Positions 1 through 8,817 of a stretch of 64,000 nt of DNA are shown here, piece by piece (the first letter of the stretch is position 1; each line of letters opens with the position of its first letter). Source of the stretch: Leptospira yanagawae serovar Saopaulo str. Sao Paulo = ATCC 700523 (GTDB lineage Bacteria > Spirochaetota > Leptospiria > Leptospirales > Leptospiraceae); contig NZ_AOGX02000029.1 in NCBI RefSeq assembly GCF_000332475.2, positions 84,372-148,371 of the forward strand, given 5' to 3'. A program made the translations under genes and the position numbers. The notes under the pieces were generated by a model. That model did no database searches and was not told the origin of the DNA. It saw only the letters and a list, made by a program, of their open reading frames with translations.

Positions 1-2719
1 CGGAACAAACAGATTCTTGGCTTGTGATACTTGTGCTTGAATTCATTGTCCACGACTGACCATATAGGAAGGTTGTAGGTGATGATGGACAGTTTTGGTA
101 AGTAAATCCGTGGCAATTGTGCCGGTAGGTTAGCCCATCGCCTGTACATGCAGGAGTGGAAGCTTGAGTAGCGGGTGTTAACGTATTCGTCATACCTGTC
201 CAATAGTGATGACCTATTGTTGAAAACTCTCTTAATAAATTTGTTGGATCAAATCCTGCCGTACCATTTGCAATAAAAAGCCTTGAGTGTTCATCACTGC
301 AGTTGGAATATCCAGAAGAGTTACATCGATAATAGTGGCGACCAGCAGTTAACACCCAGTTTGTTCCATTTGGAATCCGATCGTTTGTCACACTTCCACC
401 ACTATTGCTGACGATTAAAGCCTTATAAGTTCCAGCGGGTACGCCGCCAGGTTTATTATTGTTACAGGTATCATCAGCTGCAAATACCCCTTGTGCCGTC
501 ATTTCACCGTTGTAACTGGAAGTGGTGACAAATATTGCCTTTCCTGCCGGTTCATCGTCTTCATTGGTGATGCTATGGTCTCCAGGATTTGCTGCATTTT
601 GGTAATTCGTATCCGTGTTTGCCGCCATTACAAACTGGATATCGAAGGATTGGTTCCCGTCCGCATAGGTATCATCAAGTCCAGTGACAGTAAAGGTTTG
701 TTTTTTTGCAGAACTTGCACATCCAACATCCGATGCATTTCCAGGTTCCACTTCACTATTTACAGGGAAGGTGATTGGAGAAGAAGTGATGGCTCCACAT
801 TCACCGGAAGCAGCAGTTCCCGCTGTATACGATTTACAACTGATGTTGAGGATGACAGGTTGCGTCGGGTTATTCCCACCCAAACACACGGATACTGTTG
901 CTGTGTTGGTTGTATTTTCGTTTGTATTCCCCACATGAGAAATATAAAAAGCCTTTTCGTCGTCTGTGGTAGTCGCATAGACATCGATTGGGTCATACGT
1001 AAGTCCACCAGAAGATGTTAATGTTGTTACCGTCCAATTTTGATTTAAATCAACGAGGGCATCATCCACATGTGTTAACACAATTTGGTTTGTTCCACCT
1101 GATTCCATAAAATTAAAGTTAGATGTTCCGACAGTGACAGTTGCAGGGACAGTCCCTTCGGAGGTATCGGAACTCAAAAGACCAATTGTAACATCAGAGC
1201 CAGGATTGGATTGTGAAATTAACCAAATATTGGTGGATCCACCCTCCACTGCCGACAATCGATTGTCTGAAGTTCCTCGTGGTGAACCAGAAAAATTACA
1301 AGGTTGGAGCAAGTGGGTTCCATCGTTATCACAGGAACGTATGCTAAATGTGGGTTCCGCTACTGTCGTATTGTAAGTGGCATCGGCAGAGGAAGCAACA
1401 AACGAAACTGTATAGTCCGCATTCCCAGTGTTTGCTGAATCCGATTTTCCTTCGACTCGGAAAGTTTGGTAGTTATTCCAATCGGTGGGTGAAAAGGTAA
1501 GTGTTGGAGTCAAAATGGTACACTTATTTCCACAATTGGAAGAAAAGGAAAGTGTTACATTGTTTGTTGGTTTGGTTCTTAGTTTCAATTGGAAGTTCGA
1601 ATACTTGGTTCCCAATTGGTTACTTTCATCTGTTGCAAATCGGTTAACCGCCCCACCTGCTGACCCAGTTGTCCCTGACGTAGAATCAAAGCGAATATAA
1701 GCATAACCAGGAACACTTTGGTCTCGATTGTAAACGACCACATTCCTTGGTTTGATACCATTATAATCGGCATCAGCACTACTCGTATTGGATACCTCGA
1801 CAGTATACACTTTGATGCCATCAATTTCTAAATCGTCAACTGAACTGATTGTGACCGTTTGTTCTGTGGCAAAGTTGGCATTGGTGAAAGTTAATGTCTT
1901 CGGATTTGCCGTTCCTTCTCTATTGTTTGCATTGATAGAATCAAACACTTCATTGATGGGAATGGTTACATTGGCAGTGGGTGCAGTACGAAGCCTCACT
2001 TGAAAGGTTCCATTCGTCGCAGTGGCAGAAGGACCTGGTTCCTCCATGACTCGAGAAATATTCGAAACTCGAACTCCAGGACCTTCATCATCTTCAAGAG
2101 AAACGGAAATATCGCAGGCATCTTTTCCCGTGTAAGTTCCTGAAACCTCTTCTCCACTTCCATTTTTTTGGGTCATGGTTCCTAGGGCAACTGTCATTGG
2201 ATCTACCTTGGCACTTCTCACTGCATCTTGGGCGACAGTAAAAGTAAAACATTGCCTAACTGCGACTCCATTGCCAGTAAACGTAAGTTTGGTGGGGATG
2301 GCAACATCTGGTGCTGGGAAAGTTTTTAGAGATGTGATCCTTGTTCCATAATTGGAAGTGATTGATACGGGGATGTCCAAACTGCCGCTAAATGGAACAT
2401 TGGGGTAAATACAAGTTTGGAAAGATCGATACCCCCAAGCAGTTCCGCCGTCAGTGTCGACATCAGTTAATCCATTTTCACTCACGGTGCTAAATGTGGA
2501 ATTCACATCTCCATCTTCCACAAGAGAAACAAGTTTTGTAGAAATGGTAACATCACTCGAACAAGCAGGTGTTTCCCGACTTCCGAACGCTTGTTCAAAA
2601 CGTTCACTGATACCAAATAAAAATGTGTCACCAGCAGATACAGAACCACTGCATCCCACTAGGAGAGATACTAGGGATAAAGTTATAATGATATGGGATT
2701 TCTGCTTAATGAAGATCAT
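1..2719 (-). CDS. Calx-beta-like/DUF1554 lipoprotein, 3' end cut by window edge
   Basis: The frame is open from an ATG at 2719 to base 1 with no stop, so about 906 codons are visible and the C-terminus lies outside. The N-terminus has a basic start, a hydrophobic stretch and a lipobox LLVGC (Cys near residue 23), so the product is a predicted lipoprotein. The middle holds several repeated beta-sandwich segments with acidic motifs of the SSVDDLEIDG and THVDDALVDL kind, which resemble Calx-beta domains. The last about 150 residues (IFVTTSSYNGEMTAQG, then TYKALIV and WVLTAGRHYYRC) match the pattern of the Leptospira DUF1554 domain. Proteins with this combination are usually surface or envelope lipoproteins of unknown role. 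DUF1554 normally ends soon after this point, so probably only a handful of residues are missing. The family assignment is from memory of motifs, not a search. Confidence 0.85.
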   Translation of the reverse strand, partial: MIFIKQKSHIIITLSLVSLLVGCSGSVSAGDTFLFGISERFEQAFGSRETPACSSDVTISTKLVSLVEDGDVNSTFSTVSENGLTDVDTDGGTAWGYRSFQTCIYPNVPFSGSLDIPVSITSNYGTRITSLKTFPAPDVAIPTKLTFTGNGVAVRQCFTFTVAQDAVRSAKVDPMTVALGTMTQKNGSGEEVSGTYTGKDACDISVSLEDDEGPGVRVSNISRVMEEPGPSATATNGTFQVRLRTAPTANVTIPINEVFDSINANNREGTANPKTLTFTNANFATEQTVTISSVDDLEIDGIKVYTVEVSNTSSADADYNGIKPRNVVVYNRDQSVPGYAYIRFDSTSGTTGSAGGAVNRFATDESNQLGTKYSNFQLKLRTKPTNNVTLSFSSNCGNKCTILTPTLTFSPTDWNNYQTFRVEGKSDSANTGNADYTVSFVASSADATYNTTVAEPTFSIRSCDNDGTHLLQPCNFSGSPRGTSDNRLSAVEGGSTNIWLISQSNPGSDVTIGLLSSDTSEGTVPATVTVGTSNFNFMESGGTNQIVLTHVDDALVDLNQNWTVTTLTSSGGLTYDPIDVYATTTDDEKAFYISHVGNTNENTTNTATVSVCLGGNNPTQPVILNISCKSYTAGTAASGECGAITSSPITFPVNSEVEPGNASDVGCASSAKKQTFTVTGLDDTYADGNQSFDIQFVMAANTDTNYQNAANPGDHSITNEDDEPAGKAIFVTTSSYNGEMTAQGVFAADDTCNNNKPGGVPAGTYKALIVSNSGGSVTNDRIPNGTNWVLTAGRHYYRCNSSGYSNCSDEHSRLFIANGTAGFDPTNLLREFSTIGHHYWTGMTNTLTPATQASTPACTGDGLTYRHNCHGFTYQNCPSSPTTFLYGQSWTMNSSTSITSQESVCS

Positions 2720-2981
2720 ACGAAATTTTCCATTTGTGGTTCTATTTTTATTACACTATAAATGGAAGTCATTCTGTTCGTGGCAAATCTATTCTAAAAA
2801 ATTGACTGATTTTTTGTCACATAATTCATGTTAGATAGTGTTTATCTTTTCAGCAAATGCTGTTAGTTGAAAAAAAATTGCGTGTATATCCTAAAACTAT
2901 GTGGCAAACAAAAGTTAAATTAATTGTCTCTTCTGGGAATTAATTTCTGAAAGCTAGTTCTTAGAATTAACAATTGATTTC

Positions 2982-2987
2982 TATACT
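2982..2987 (+). promoter_or_regulatory. Possible -10 element for the OmpA-like gene
   Basis: TATACT lies about 30 bases before the ATG at 3017, and AAGGA at 3001-3005 sits between them. If it is the -10 box, transcription would start near 2993. That puts the upstream alternative starts (TTG 2987, GTG 2990) outside the transcript and supports 3017. No good -35 box is visible. Confidence 0.3.
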
Positions 2988-3016
2988 TGGTGCAAATGAT
3001 AAGGACAGTTTGTTTT

Positions 3017-3706
3017 ATGTTTAGAAATTTATTGATCATATCCTTTTCGTTCTTATTTGCTTTCGAATGCCAAACCACCACCAAACCAGAATGGATGGAA
3101 TCGGAATCATTCCAAAAATTTTGTGGCTGTGTCCACATTGATGAATCGAAACCCAGTGAACATTTGGGAAGTTTGCCCGTAGGTTCCTTAGATAAATTGG
3201 GCACCCCAGAGTATTTGGAAAAATTATACAAAGGACTAAAAAGTGATTTTGAACACACTGGCACACCTTTTGAAGAAGTGGGTGGAAGTCTTGTTGCCAA
3301 AGGTGTAGAACTCAAACGAATCGAAGACGATGAAAAACGCCTAAGAGAACTCCTCATCATTATCGATGGAGACGTTGCCTTTCCTTCTGGAAAATCAACC
3401 CTCACACCTAAGGCAAAGGAACTCATTGCAAAAGTGGGGGATGCAATGGAAGCATATCCGGAAACCAATTGTAGGATTGGTGGTCACACTGACAGTGTGG
3501 GAGCTTTTTCAATGAACTTAAAACTCAGTAAAGAAAGATCCCAATCCGTAAAAAAAGAACTCAAACTTGTCCATAAAATCGCAGAAGAGCGATTTAAGGA
3601 AGTGGATGGTTATGCGGACCAATACAAAATCGTAGATACAATGTTAGCTGAGAAAAAAAATCGTAGGACAGAAATTTACGTAGGGACCGTTCGCATTGTT
3701 TACTAA
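3017..3706 (+). CDS. OmpA-family peptidoglycan-binding lipoprotein
   Basis: The C-terminal half is an OmpA-like domain: a strand with GDVAFPSGKSTLTPKAKE, then GGHTDSVGAFSMNLKLSKER, then the KKNRRTEIYV end. This fold binds diaminopimelate of peptidoglycan and would tie the outer membrane to the wall. The chosen start gives MFRNLL, a hydrophobic core and FAFEC, a relaxed spirochaete lipobox, so the protein is a predicted lipoprotein. AAGGA lies 11 bases before this ATG. Longer versions from TTG 2987 or ATG 2996 are open but lack a ribosome binding site. The middle region (residues about 25-110) is not recognised. The next gene starts inside its 3' end, so the two are probably co-transcribed. 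Confidence 0.85.
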   Translation: MFRNLLIISFSFLFAFECQTTTKPEWMESESFQKFCGCVHIDESKPSEHLGSLPVGSLDKLGTPEYLEKLYKGLKSDFEHTGTPFEEVGGSLVAKGVELKRIEDDEKRLRELLIIIDGDVAFPSGKSTLTPKAKELIAKVGDAMEAYPETNCRIGGHTDSVGAFSMNLKLSKERSQSVKKELKLVHKIAEERFKEVDGYADQYKIVDTMLAEKKNRRTEIYVGTVRIVY

Positions 3707-4994
3707 TCATTTTCAGGTTTATCTTTTTCGATTCAATTTGTTTTTGCACTTTGTCTTTGTACTCGTGTTTGCATTCAGTTTTGGTTCTTTGCTAGCAGAA
3801 GAGTCCAAACCATTGGCGCCTGGTGCTGAGCCAAAAAAAATCCAAACCAGTGCAGTCGATAAAGGAAACCCAGTCCAAAATCCAAATCCAACTCCAAGTG
3901 CAAATCCGGAGTCCAATGCAAATTCTAATCCTGCACCCTCTCTTTCTGAAAGAGAAGACAACCAAACTCCAATGGAAATTTTTAATAAGGTCTATGAACA
4001 CAGGTTCATGATCCGGGGAGGTTGGGGGATTGGAAAATTATCACCTGCCATCCTCAATGAAACGGGTCCGGCTTGGTTTCAAAATTCAGTCTTTCGCCAG
4101 ATTACAGAACCTGGAGCCCCCCTTTCCGTCCCATATAAACCAGCAAAAGAGTTAGGAATCAATTCTCAGTTTTTTGACATCCGTTATGGGTATAAAAACA
4201 AATATGAAATCCAATACGCAGAAGATACTTCCTTAGGGGTTTATAGTCGTGACTTACCTGCTTCCAATAATTTTATATCACCCCGAACGGATACGTATTG
4301 GGCCAGTAGTTTTGAAGGGAACCGGTTACTTCGGTTTGAAGGGGTAAGCCAACACTTACGATTTTCTTATACCCACCCCATTACAAAAATATTTATGATA
4401 GGACCTTCCATCAACTTCCATCGTTATACGGAACGAAATAATATATCTTACGGCTCTTATTCCACAAGTCGACCAGAAGCTTCTGTTCCCAATAAGGTGA
4501 CATGGTCGATTGGAGGGGATGCAAACGCAGAATATTCGATGAAAGGGATTTTACCAGGGGTGTATGCAAAATTAAAACTTAGGGATTGGTGGGAGATCCG
4601 CGGGCGATTGGAACTACTTGATAGGAAGGGAAACTTTTCTGTGTTAGGTTCTCAAATCATCCAAGAAGTGTATGGTGATGGGACATCTAATTTTTCTGCA
4701 GTGTTACCTGCTTATGGTGGGAAAGTCAGAGACAAGGGAACCATTCTCAATTTAGAAACTTCCTTTCAATACTGCCGGTTTACCTTGGACATTGGAATGA
4801 TCCGCCAAGACGTAAAACGAACTTATGATACCTATTTGGGTGATACCATAGGGAATGTGCCACGGACAGATTATTCGGCACGTAGTGTGTATATCGGTTT
4901 TTCTGAAATGTCAACTTCTATCAAACACACAGTGACAGAGTTTTACATCATGCCAGGAGTTTCCTTTTTCTACGACGAGGACAAAATCTATTAG
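3696..4994 (+). CDS. Predicted outer-membrane beta-barrel protein with Pro/Asn-rich linker
   Basis: This begins with TTG, 11 bases inside the OmpA-like gene, with AGGGA at 3682-3686 as a well-placed ribosome binding site. A signal peptide ends near SLLAEE. It is followed by a low-complexity Pro, Asn and Ser segment (about residues 40-85) that looks like a flexible periplasmic linker. The rest has alternating aromatic and polar strands (RFSYTHPITKIFMIGPSINF, FYIMPGVSFFYDED), as expected of a beta-barrel of roughly 330 residues. No named family was recognised. Overlap with the peptidoglycan-binding lipoprotein suggests a shared outer-membrane role. The barrel prediction comes from strand pattern only. 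Confidence 0.7.
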   Translation: MFTNHFQVYLFRFNLFLHFVFVLVFAFSFGSLLAEESKPLAPGAEPKKIQTSAVDKGNPVQNPNPTPSANPESNANSNPAPSLSEREDNQTPMEIFNKVYEHRFMIRGGWGIGKLSPAILNETGPAWFQNSVFRQITEPGAPLSVPYKPAKELGINSQFFDIRYGYKNKYEIQYAEDTSLGVYSRDLPASNNFISPRTDTYWASSFEGNRLLRFEGVSQHLRFSYTHPITKIFMIGPSINFHRYTERNNISYGSYSTSRPEASVPNKVTWSIGGDANAEYSMKGILPGVYAKLKLRDWWEIRGRLELLDRKGNFSVLGSQIIQEVYGDGTSNFSAVLPAYGGKVRDKGTILNLETSFQYCRFTLDIGMIRQDVKRTYDTYLGDTIGNVPRTDYSARSVYIGFSEMSTSIKHTVTEFYIMPGVSFFYDEDKIY

Positions 4995-5090
4995 GTTGAA
5001 ATTTGGTTGGTTATCTGTTTTTCCTTTTTAAAACACTTCGTTCGTGGACCAACCCACTTCCTGCAAAACAAAATTTGATCAACAGAATCT

Positions 5091-5120
5091 GAATTAAAAA
5101 AGTTTGCTTTTTTTAATTTC
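5091..5120 (+). terminator. AT-rich hairpin, probable terminator
   Basis: AATTAAAAAAG (5092-5102) pairs with CTTTTTTTAATT (5107-5118) around a four-base loop. The right arm itself supplies the T-run. It lies about 100 bases after the barrel gene and just before the esterase gene, so it could end the upstream transcript. Confidence 0.4.
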
Positions 5121-5139
5121 TATCCCCATCTAAGATGTG

Positions 5140-5802
5140 ATGCGATATCTGTTTACACTTTTTATTTTATTTTTTTTGATTGTTTGTGGAAAACCTTCTG
5201 AACCCAAAAACGAAATACCCTCGCAAACCAATGAGTTAAACCAAACCAAACGAATTGTTTATTTCGGAGATTCTTTAACCGCAGGGTATGGATTGGCAAA
5301 TTATGAGGACGCTTGGCCTCATATTCTCACAAACAAAATCAATTCCGAAGGTTATTCTTACCAAATGACAAATGCTGGAGTGTCGGGGGATACAACGAGT
5401 GGTGGTCTCGGGCGGTTGGAGTGGGTGCTTGCGGAAAAGCCAACTGTATTTTTACTCGAGTTAGGTGCGAATGATATGTTACGTGGGATCAGTCCTTCCG
5501 TGACAAAAGAAAACCTACGGACTATGATCCGCCAAATCAAATCCCAATACCCAAACACCAAAATACTGTTAGTTGGTATGGTTGCAACGCCCAATATGGG
5601 TAAAAAATATGCAAATGCATTCAACTCCATTTATCCTGAACTTGCGAAGGAAGAGGCTGTTCCTCTTGTTCCATTTATTTTGGAGAAAGTCGCAAGCATT
5701 CGGAAACTGAACCAAAAAGATGGAATCCATCCCACTGAAGAAGGTCATAAACTTGTGGCTGACACAGTCTACCCTTACTTAAAACCACTTTTAGAAAAAT
5801 AG
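5140..5802 (+). CDS. GDSL-type esterase/lysophospholipase (TesA-like) lipoprotein
   Basis: This is an SGNH hydrolase. Block I is VYFGDSLTAGYGL (Ser45), block III is ELGANDMLRG, and block V is DGIHPTEEGH with the catalytic Asp and His. This spacing is that of TesA-like arylesterase/thioesterase I, which cleaves short acyl esters or lysophospholipids. The N-terminus from ATG 5140 is a short signal peptide ending in LIVC (Cys16), so the enzyme is predicted to be lipid-anchored in the periplasm or outer membrane. A GTG at 5137 is the alternative start. The protein is about 220 residues, normal for the family. The tenA gene follows after 11 bases, but a functional link is unclear. Confidence 0.85.
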   Translation: MRYLFTLFILFFLIVCGKPSEPKNEIPSQTNELNQTKRIVYFGDSLTAGYGLANYEDAWPHILTNKINSEGYSYQMTNAGVSGDTTSGGLGRLEWVLAEKPTVFLLELGANDMLRGISPSVTKENLRTMIRQIKSQYPNTKILLVGMVATPNMGKKYANAFNSIYPELAKEEAVPLVPFILEKVASIRKLNQKDGIHPTEEGHKLVADTVYPYLKPLLEK

Positions 5803-5813
5803 GATATCATACA

Positions 5814-6509
5814 ATGCAAAGTCCATTCCCCATCCCTCCATTTGCTAGCGAGTGCAAAACGTACGCCAAAACTTCCTTTGGCGCATCCTTCCAACATCCC
5901 TTCGTTTTGGCATTGGCAGATGGCACCCTTGATCCCAAACTCTTTCGTTTTTACCAGATTCAAGATGCAAAATACTTAGAATCATTTTCTGATGCTTGTG
6001 CCATTCTTTCCACAAAGGTGACAGATCCAGATGACAAACTTTGGCTCATCGATGCGGCAAGGATGGCTCTTGTGGTTGAAGGGCAACTCCACATTGGGTA
6101 TGGAAAAACCTTAAATTATGATGCAAAAACCATAGCCGAAACAGAACCAACACCCAATAATTTAGCCTACCAAAACCATATGGTAACCACGGCCTTGAAG
6201 GGATCTGTCCTCGACGGCTTTTGTGCAATTGCTCCTTGCCCTTGGCTTTACATTGAACTAGGCCAACACCTATTACGCGAAAAAGGTACGATCCCAGACG
6301 ACCATCCTTATGCCTCTTGGTTAAAGATGTATTCTGATCCTGGGTTCAACGAGTACATGACCCATCTTCTCGCGAAGTTAGAGAAATATGCTTCCGGTGC
6401 TGACACACAAACCAAAAACAGAGCGAAGTTAGCCTTCCAACAAAGTTGTAATTACGAATGGATGTTTTGGGAACAAGCTTGGACAAATCAAAACTGGCCT
6501 TCCCGATAA
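5814..6509 (+). CDS. tenA: TenA-family aminopyrimidine aminohydrolase/thiaminase II
   Basis: The all-helical TenA fold is recognisable with the family's active-site residues in place: Asp51 and Tyr54 in YQIQDAKYL, the nucleophile Cys142 in APCPWLY, and Glu215 in YEWMFWE. TenA hydrolyses thiamine breakdown products (formylaminopyrimidine) so the pyrimidine can be reused for thiamine synthesis; some members degrade thiamine. It is 231 residues, full length and cytoplasmic, with no signal peptide. It starts 11 bases after the esterase gene and may be read from the same transcript. No thiamine riboswitch was seen upstream. Confidence 0.85.
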   Translation: MQSPFPIPPFASECKTYAKTSFGASFQHPFVLALADGTLDPKLFRFYQIQDAKYLESFSDACAILSTKVTDPDDKLWLIDAARMALVVEGQLHIGYGKTLNYDAKTIAETEPTPNNLAYQNHMVTTALKGSVLDGFCAIAPCPWLYIELGQHLLREKGTIPDDHPYASWLKMYSDPGFNEYMTHLLAKLEKYASGADTQTKNRAKLAFQQSCNYEWMFWEQAWTNQNWPSR

Positions 6510-6715
6510 AGGTCTGTTAGTTGGATTTGGGTAGGCTTTTAAAAAGGGGAAATCGTAGGCACAAAATTTCTAATCTCTTAGGGGAACTGGAACCACATGC
6601 CAAAAGACTGGTTCGGATCCAGTAACCCTCTGCAACACTTGTTTTGTTTGATCCTTTTCGACTTTTTTCCTTGCCGATTTGTCCTGATTCCAAATGATGG
6701 TTTCACAAACCTTCT

Positions 6716-6787
6716 GCGGGAATAGCTCAGCGGTAGAGCATCTCCTTGCCAAGGAGAGGGTCGCGGGTTCAAGTCCCGTTTCCCGCT
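6716..6787 (+). tRNA. tRNA-Gly(GCC)
   Basis: A 72-base cloverleaf can be folded by eye. The acceptor stem is GCGGGAA with TTCCCGC. The anticodon stem TCTCC/GGAGA encloses loop TTGCCAA, giving anticodon GCC. The T arm has loop TTCAAGT. The 3' CCA is not encoded. It lies 62 bases before tig on the same strand. The 206 bases before it (6510-6715) contain no recognisable gene. Confidence 0.95.
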
Positions 6788-6849
6788 AATGAAGGTCTTC
6801 TTCTTTTTCTTTCCACTACACTCTCTTTATTTACACTGGATATAATACG

Positions 6850-8196
6850 ATGGAATTTACGGCTAAAAAAAATAACAACGCAACTTGTGACCTCAGCATT
6901 CAATTTAGCGCTGAAGAAGTCCGCACCGCCTACTCTAAGGCTTACAAAAATGCTGCTGAAAAAGTAAAAATCCCTGGTTTCCGACCAGGAAAAGCTCCCC
7001 TCAATATGGTGGAAAAAGTCCTTGGTGACTCTGTGATGGACGATGCTGCCAACATAATGCTCAACCAAGCAATGGCAGACCTCTTTGATAAATTGGAACA
7101 CAAACCGATTCGTTTGCCACAATTCCAAATGGAAACTTTTGATAAAAATACTGGTGCCAAAGCGAAAGCCACTTACGACACAAAACCCGAAGTCACCTTA
7201 CCAAAGTTAAAGAAAATCAAAATCCAACCAAAAGAAATCAAAATTTCTGATGCAGACATCCAAAAAGAATTGGAAGGCATTCAAAAAAATATGGCTCGTA
7301 ACTCTTTGAAAGAAGAAGGCGAACCTGTGGAAGCAGCTGACTTACTCGAAATCAATTATAAATTCAAGGAAACAGGGAATGAATACCCAGATCAAAGCCA
7401 AACTGGTAAATTCCAAATGGGCGCTCCCCAAAACCCACCAGGGTTTGAATCCAACTTACTGGGAATGAAGTTAAATGAAACGAAAGAGTTTACCTTTACT
7501 TACCCAGATGTGTATCCGGCATCCCCTGAGTCTGCAGGAAAATCCATTATCTACACAGTAACAGTCACCGCGATTTACAAAGTGACGTATCCAGAAATCA
7601 ACGACGACTTCGCATCAGAAGTGGATGGTTCTGCCAACTTACAAGAGTTAAAAGAAAAAACAAAAAAACAACTTGTTGAAATTTTTGGTAATGCTCTCAC
7701 AAAACGAGCTACAGATGATGCTTACAACGAAATCATCAAAGAATCAAAATTCATCATCCCAGAATCACTCATTGTGGAAGAAACAGAAACGGTTTTCAAA
7801 AACTTTATGCGTGAATTTGGCCTTCCAGTGACTTCGCTTTCCGACTACGCAAAACGACTCGGAAAGGAGGAAAAGGAAGTTCGTGAATCTTTCTCCAAAG
7901 CGGCAGAAAAACGAATCCAAACTTACATTTTGAAGCAAAAAATCGCGGACGACCACAAAATCCAAATTTCGGATGAAGAAGTGGAGGCGGGTTACGAAAA
8001 AGAAGCCCAAGCCCAAGGAATTCCTGCCGAAACCCTCAAAAAAGAAGTCCAAAAACAGAAGGCGGAAACCTACTACCGTGACAAATTCCTGTTTGATAAA
8101 ATTGACGAGTTTGTTTACGCTGAAGTAGAGAAAAAATCGCCAAAAGCAATTTCAACGGAAGAAGCTGAGAAAATTCTTAGCGGGAAAGAAGAGTAA
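6850..8196 (+). CDS. tig: Trigger factor, ribosome-associated chaperone and prolyl isomerase
   Basis: The N-terminal ribosome-binding domain carries the signature GFRPGKAPLNMV. A central FKBP-type isomerase domain follows (about residues 150-240, with a long strand-rich insert region PGFESNLLGMKLNETKEFTF). A long helical C-terminal chaperone domain completes the 448-residue protein, the usual length. Trigger factor binds next to the ribosome exit tunnel and shields nascent chains. The gene heads the classic tig-clpP-clpX order: clpP starts three bases after its stop. No ribosome binding site precedes the ATG, and TATAAT sits at 6841-6846, directly upstream (see findings). Confidence 0.97.
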   Translation: MEFTAKKNNNATCDLSIQFSAEEVRTAYSKAYKNAAEKVKIPGFRPGKAPLNMVEKVLGDSVMDDAANIMLNQAMADLFDKLEHKPIRLPQFQMETFDKNTGAKAKATYDTKPEVTLPKLKKIKIQPKEIKISDADIQKELEGIQKNMARNSLKEEGEPVEAADLLEINYKFKETGNEYPDQSQTGKFQMGAPQNPPGFESNLLGMKLNETKEFTFTYPDVYPASPESAGKSIIYTVTVTAIYKVTYPEINDDFASEVDGSANLQELKEKTKKQLVEIFGNALTKRATDDAYNEIIKESKFIIPESLIVEETETVFKNFMREFGLPVTSLSDYAKRLGKEEKEVRESFSKAAEKRIQTYILKQKIADDHKIQISDEEVEAGYEKEAQAQGIPAETLKKEVQKQKAETYYRDKFLFDKIDEFVYAEVEKKSPKAISTEEAEKILSGKEE

Positions 8197-8199
8197 ACT

Positions 8200-8802
8200 A
8201 TGTCCACATTATTACCATATGTTTCAGAACAAACAAGCCGTGGCATCGATCGTATGGATGTCTATTCAAGGCTTCTACGGGATCGAATTATTTTTTTAGG
8301 TGCTGGGATTGACGACACCTATGCCAATGCTGTTTGTGCCCAACTTTTGTTTTTAGAAGCAGAGAACCCAGACCGTGATATCTATCTATACATCAATAGC
8401 CCTGGTGGGTATGTGAGCTCTGGGCTTGCGATTTATGACACCATGCAACTCATCAAACCGGAAGTGAGAACCCTTTGCATTGGACAGGCATCATCCATGG
8501 CGGCATTATTACTCGCTGGAGGAGCAAAAGGAAAACGTTCTGCACTTCCCAATTCTAGGATTATGATGCACCAACCTTACGGTGGAGCAGGTGGGCAAGC
8601 TTCGGATATCGAAATTTCTGCAAAAGAAATCATCAAGACGAAGAACACTTTGATCGATTTATATGGTAAACATATCGGAAAACCTGCGGCGCAAATCCAA
8701 AAAGACACGGAAAGAAATTTCTTTATGAGTGCTGAGGAAGCGAAAGAATACGGTATCATTGATAACGTGATCCTAGAACGCAAACAAATGATACAAGCCT
8801 AA
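8200..8802 (+). CDS. clpP: ATP-dependent Clp protease proteolytic subunit
   Basis: A standard 200-residue ClpP. The catalytic triad is visible: Ser99 in [10 protein letters not shown], His124 in IMMHQPYGG, and Asp169 in [11 protein letters not shown]. ClpP forms a double-heptamer barrel that degrades proteins fed by ClpX or ClpA. The short N-terminus before the fold suggests little or no propeptide. It lies between tig and clpX with three and fifteen bases of spacing, so the three are almost certainly one operon. Leptospires are known to carry more than one clpP; this is the copy linked to clpX. Confidence 0.97.
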   Translation: MSTLLPYVSEQTSRGIDRMDVYSRLLRDRIIFLGAGIDDTYANAVCAQLLFLEAENPDRDIYLYINSPGGYVSSGLAIYDTMQLIKPEVRTLCIGQASSMAALLLAGGAKGKRSALPNSRIMMHQPYGGAGGQASDIEISAKEIIKTKNTLIDLYGKHIGKPAAQIQKDTERNFFMSAEEAKEYGIIDNVILERKQMIQA

Positions 8803-8817
8803 GGAGGGCTAATCTCC

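Noticed and set aside
491..1376. Several plus-strand open frames opposite the left-edge lipoprotein gene
   Set aside because: They are Cys/Ser-rich shadows of the Thr/Asn-rich minus-strand reading frame, which runs open for 2.7 kb with a lipoprotein signal.
8801..8817. Possible regulatory hairpin at the clpX ribosome binding site
   Set aside because: GGAG and CTCC give only four pairs, which is too weak to claim.
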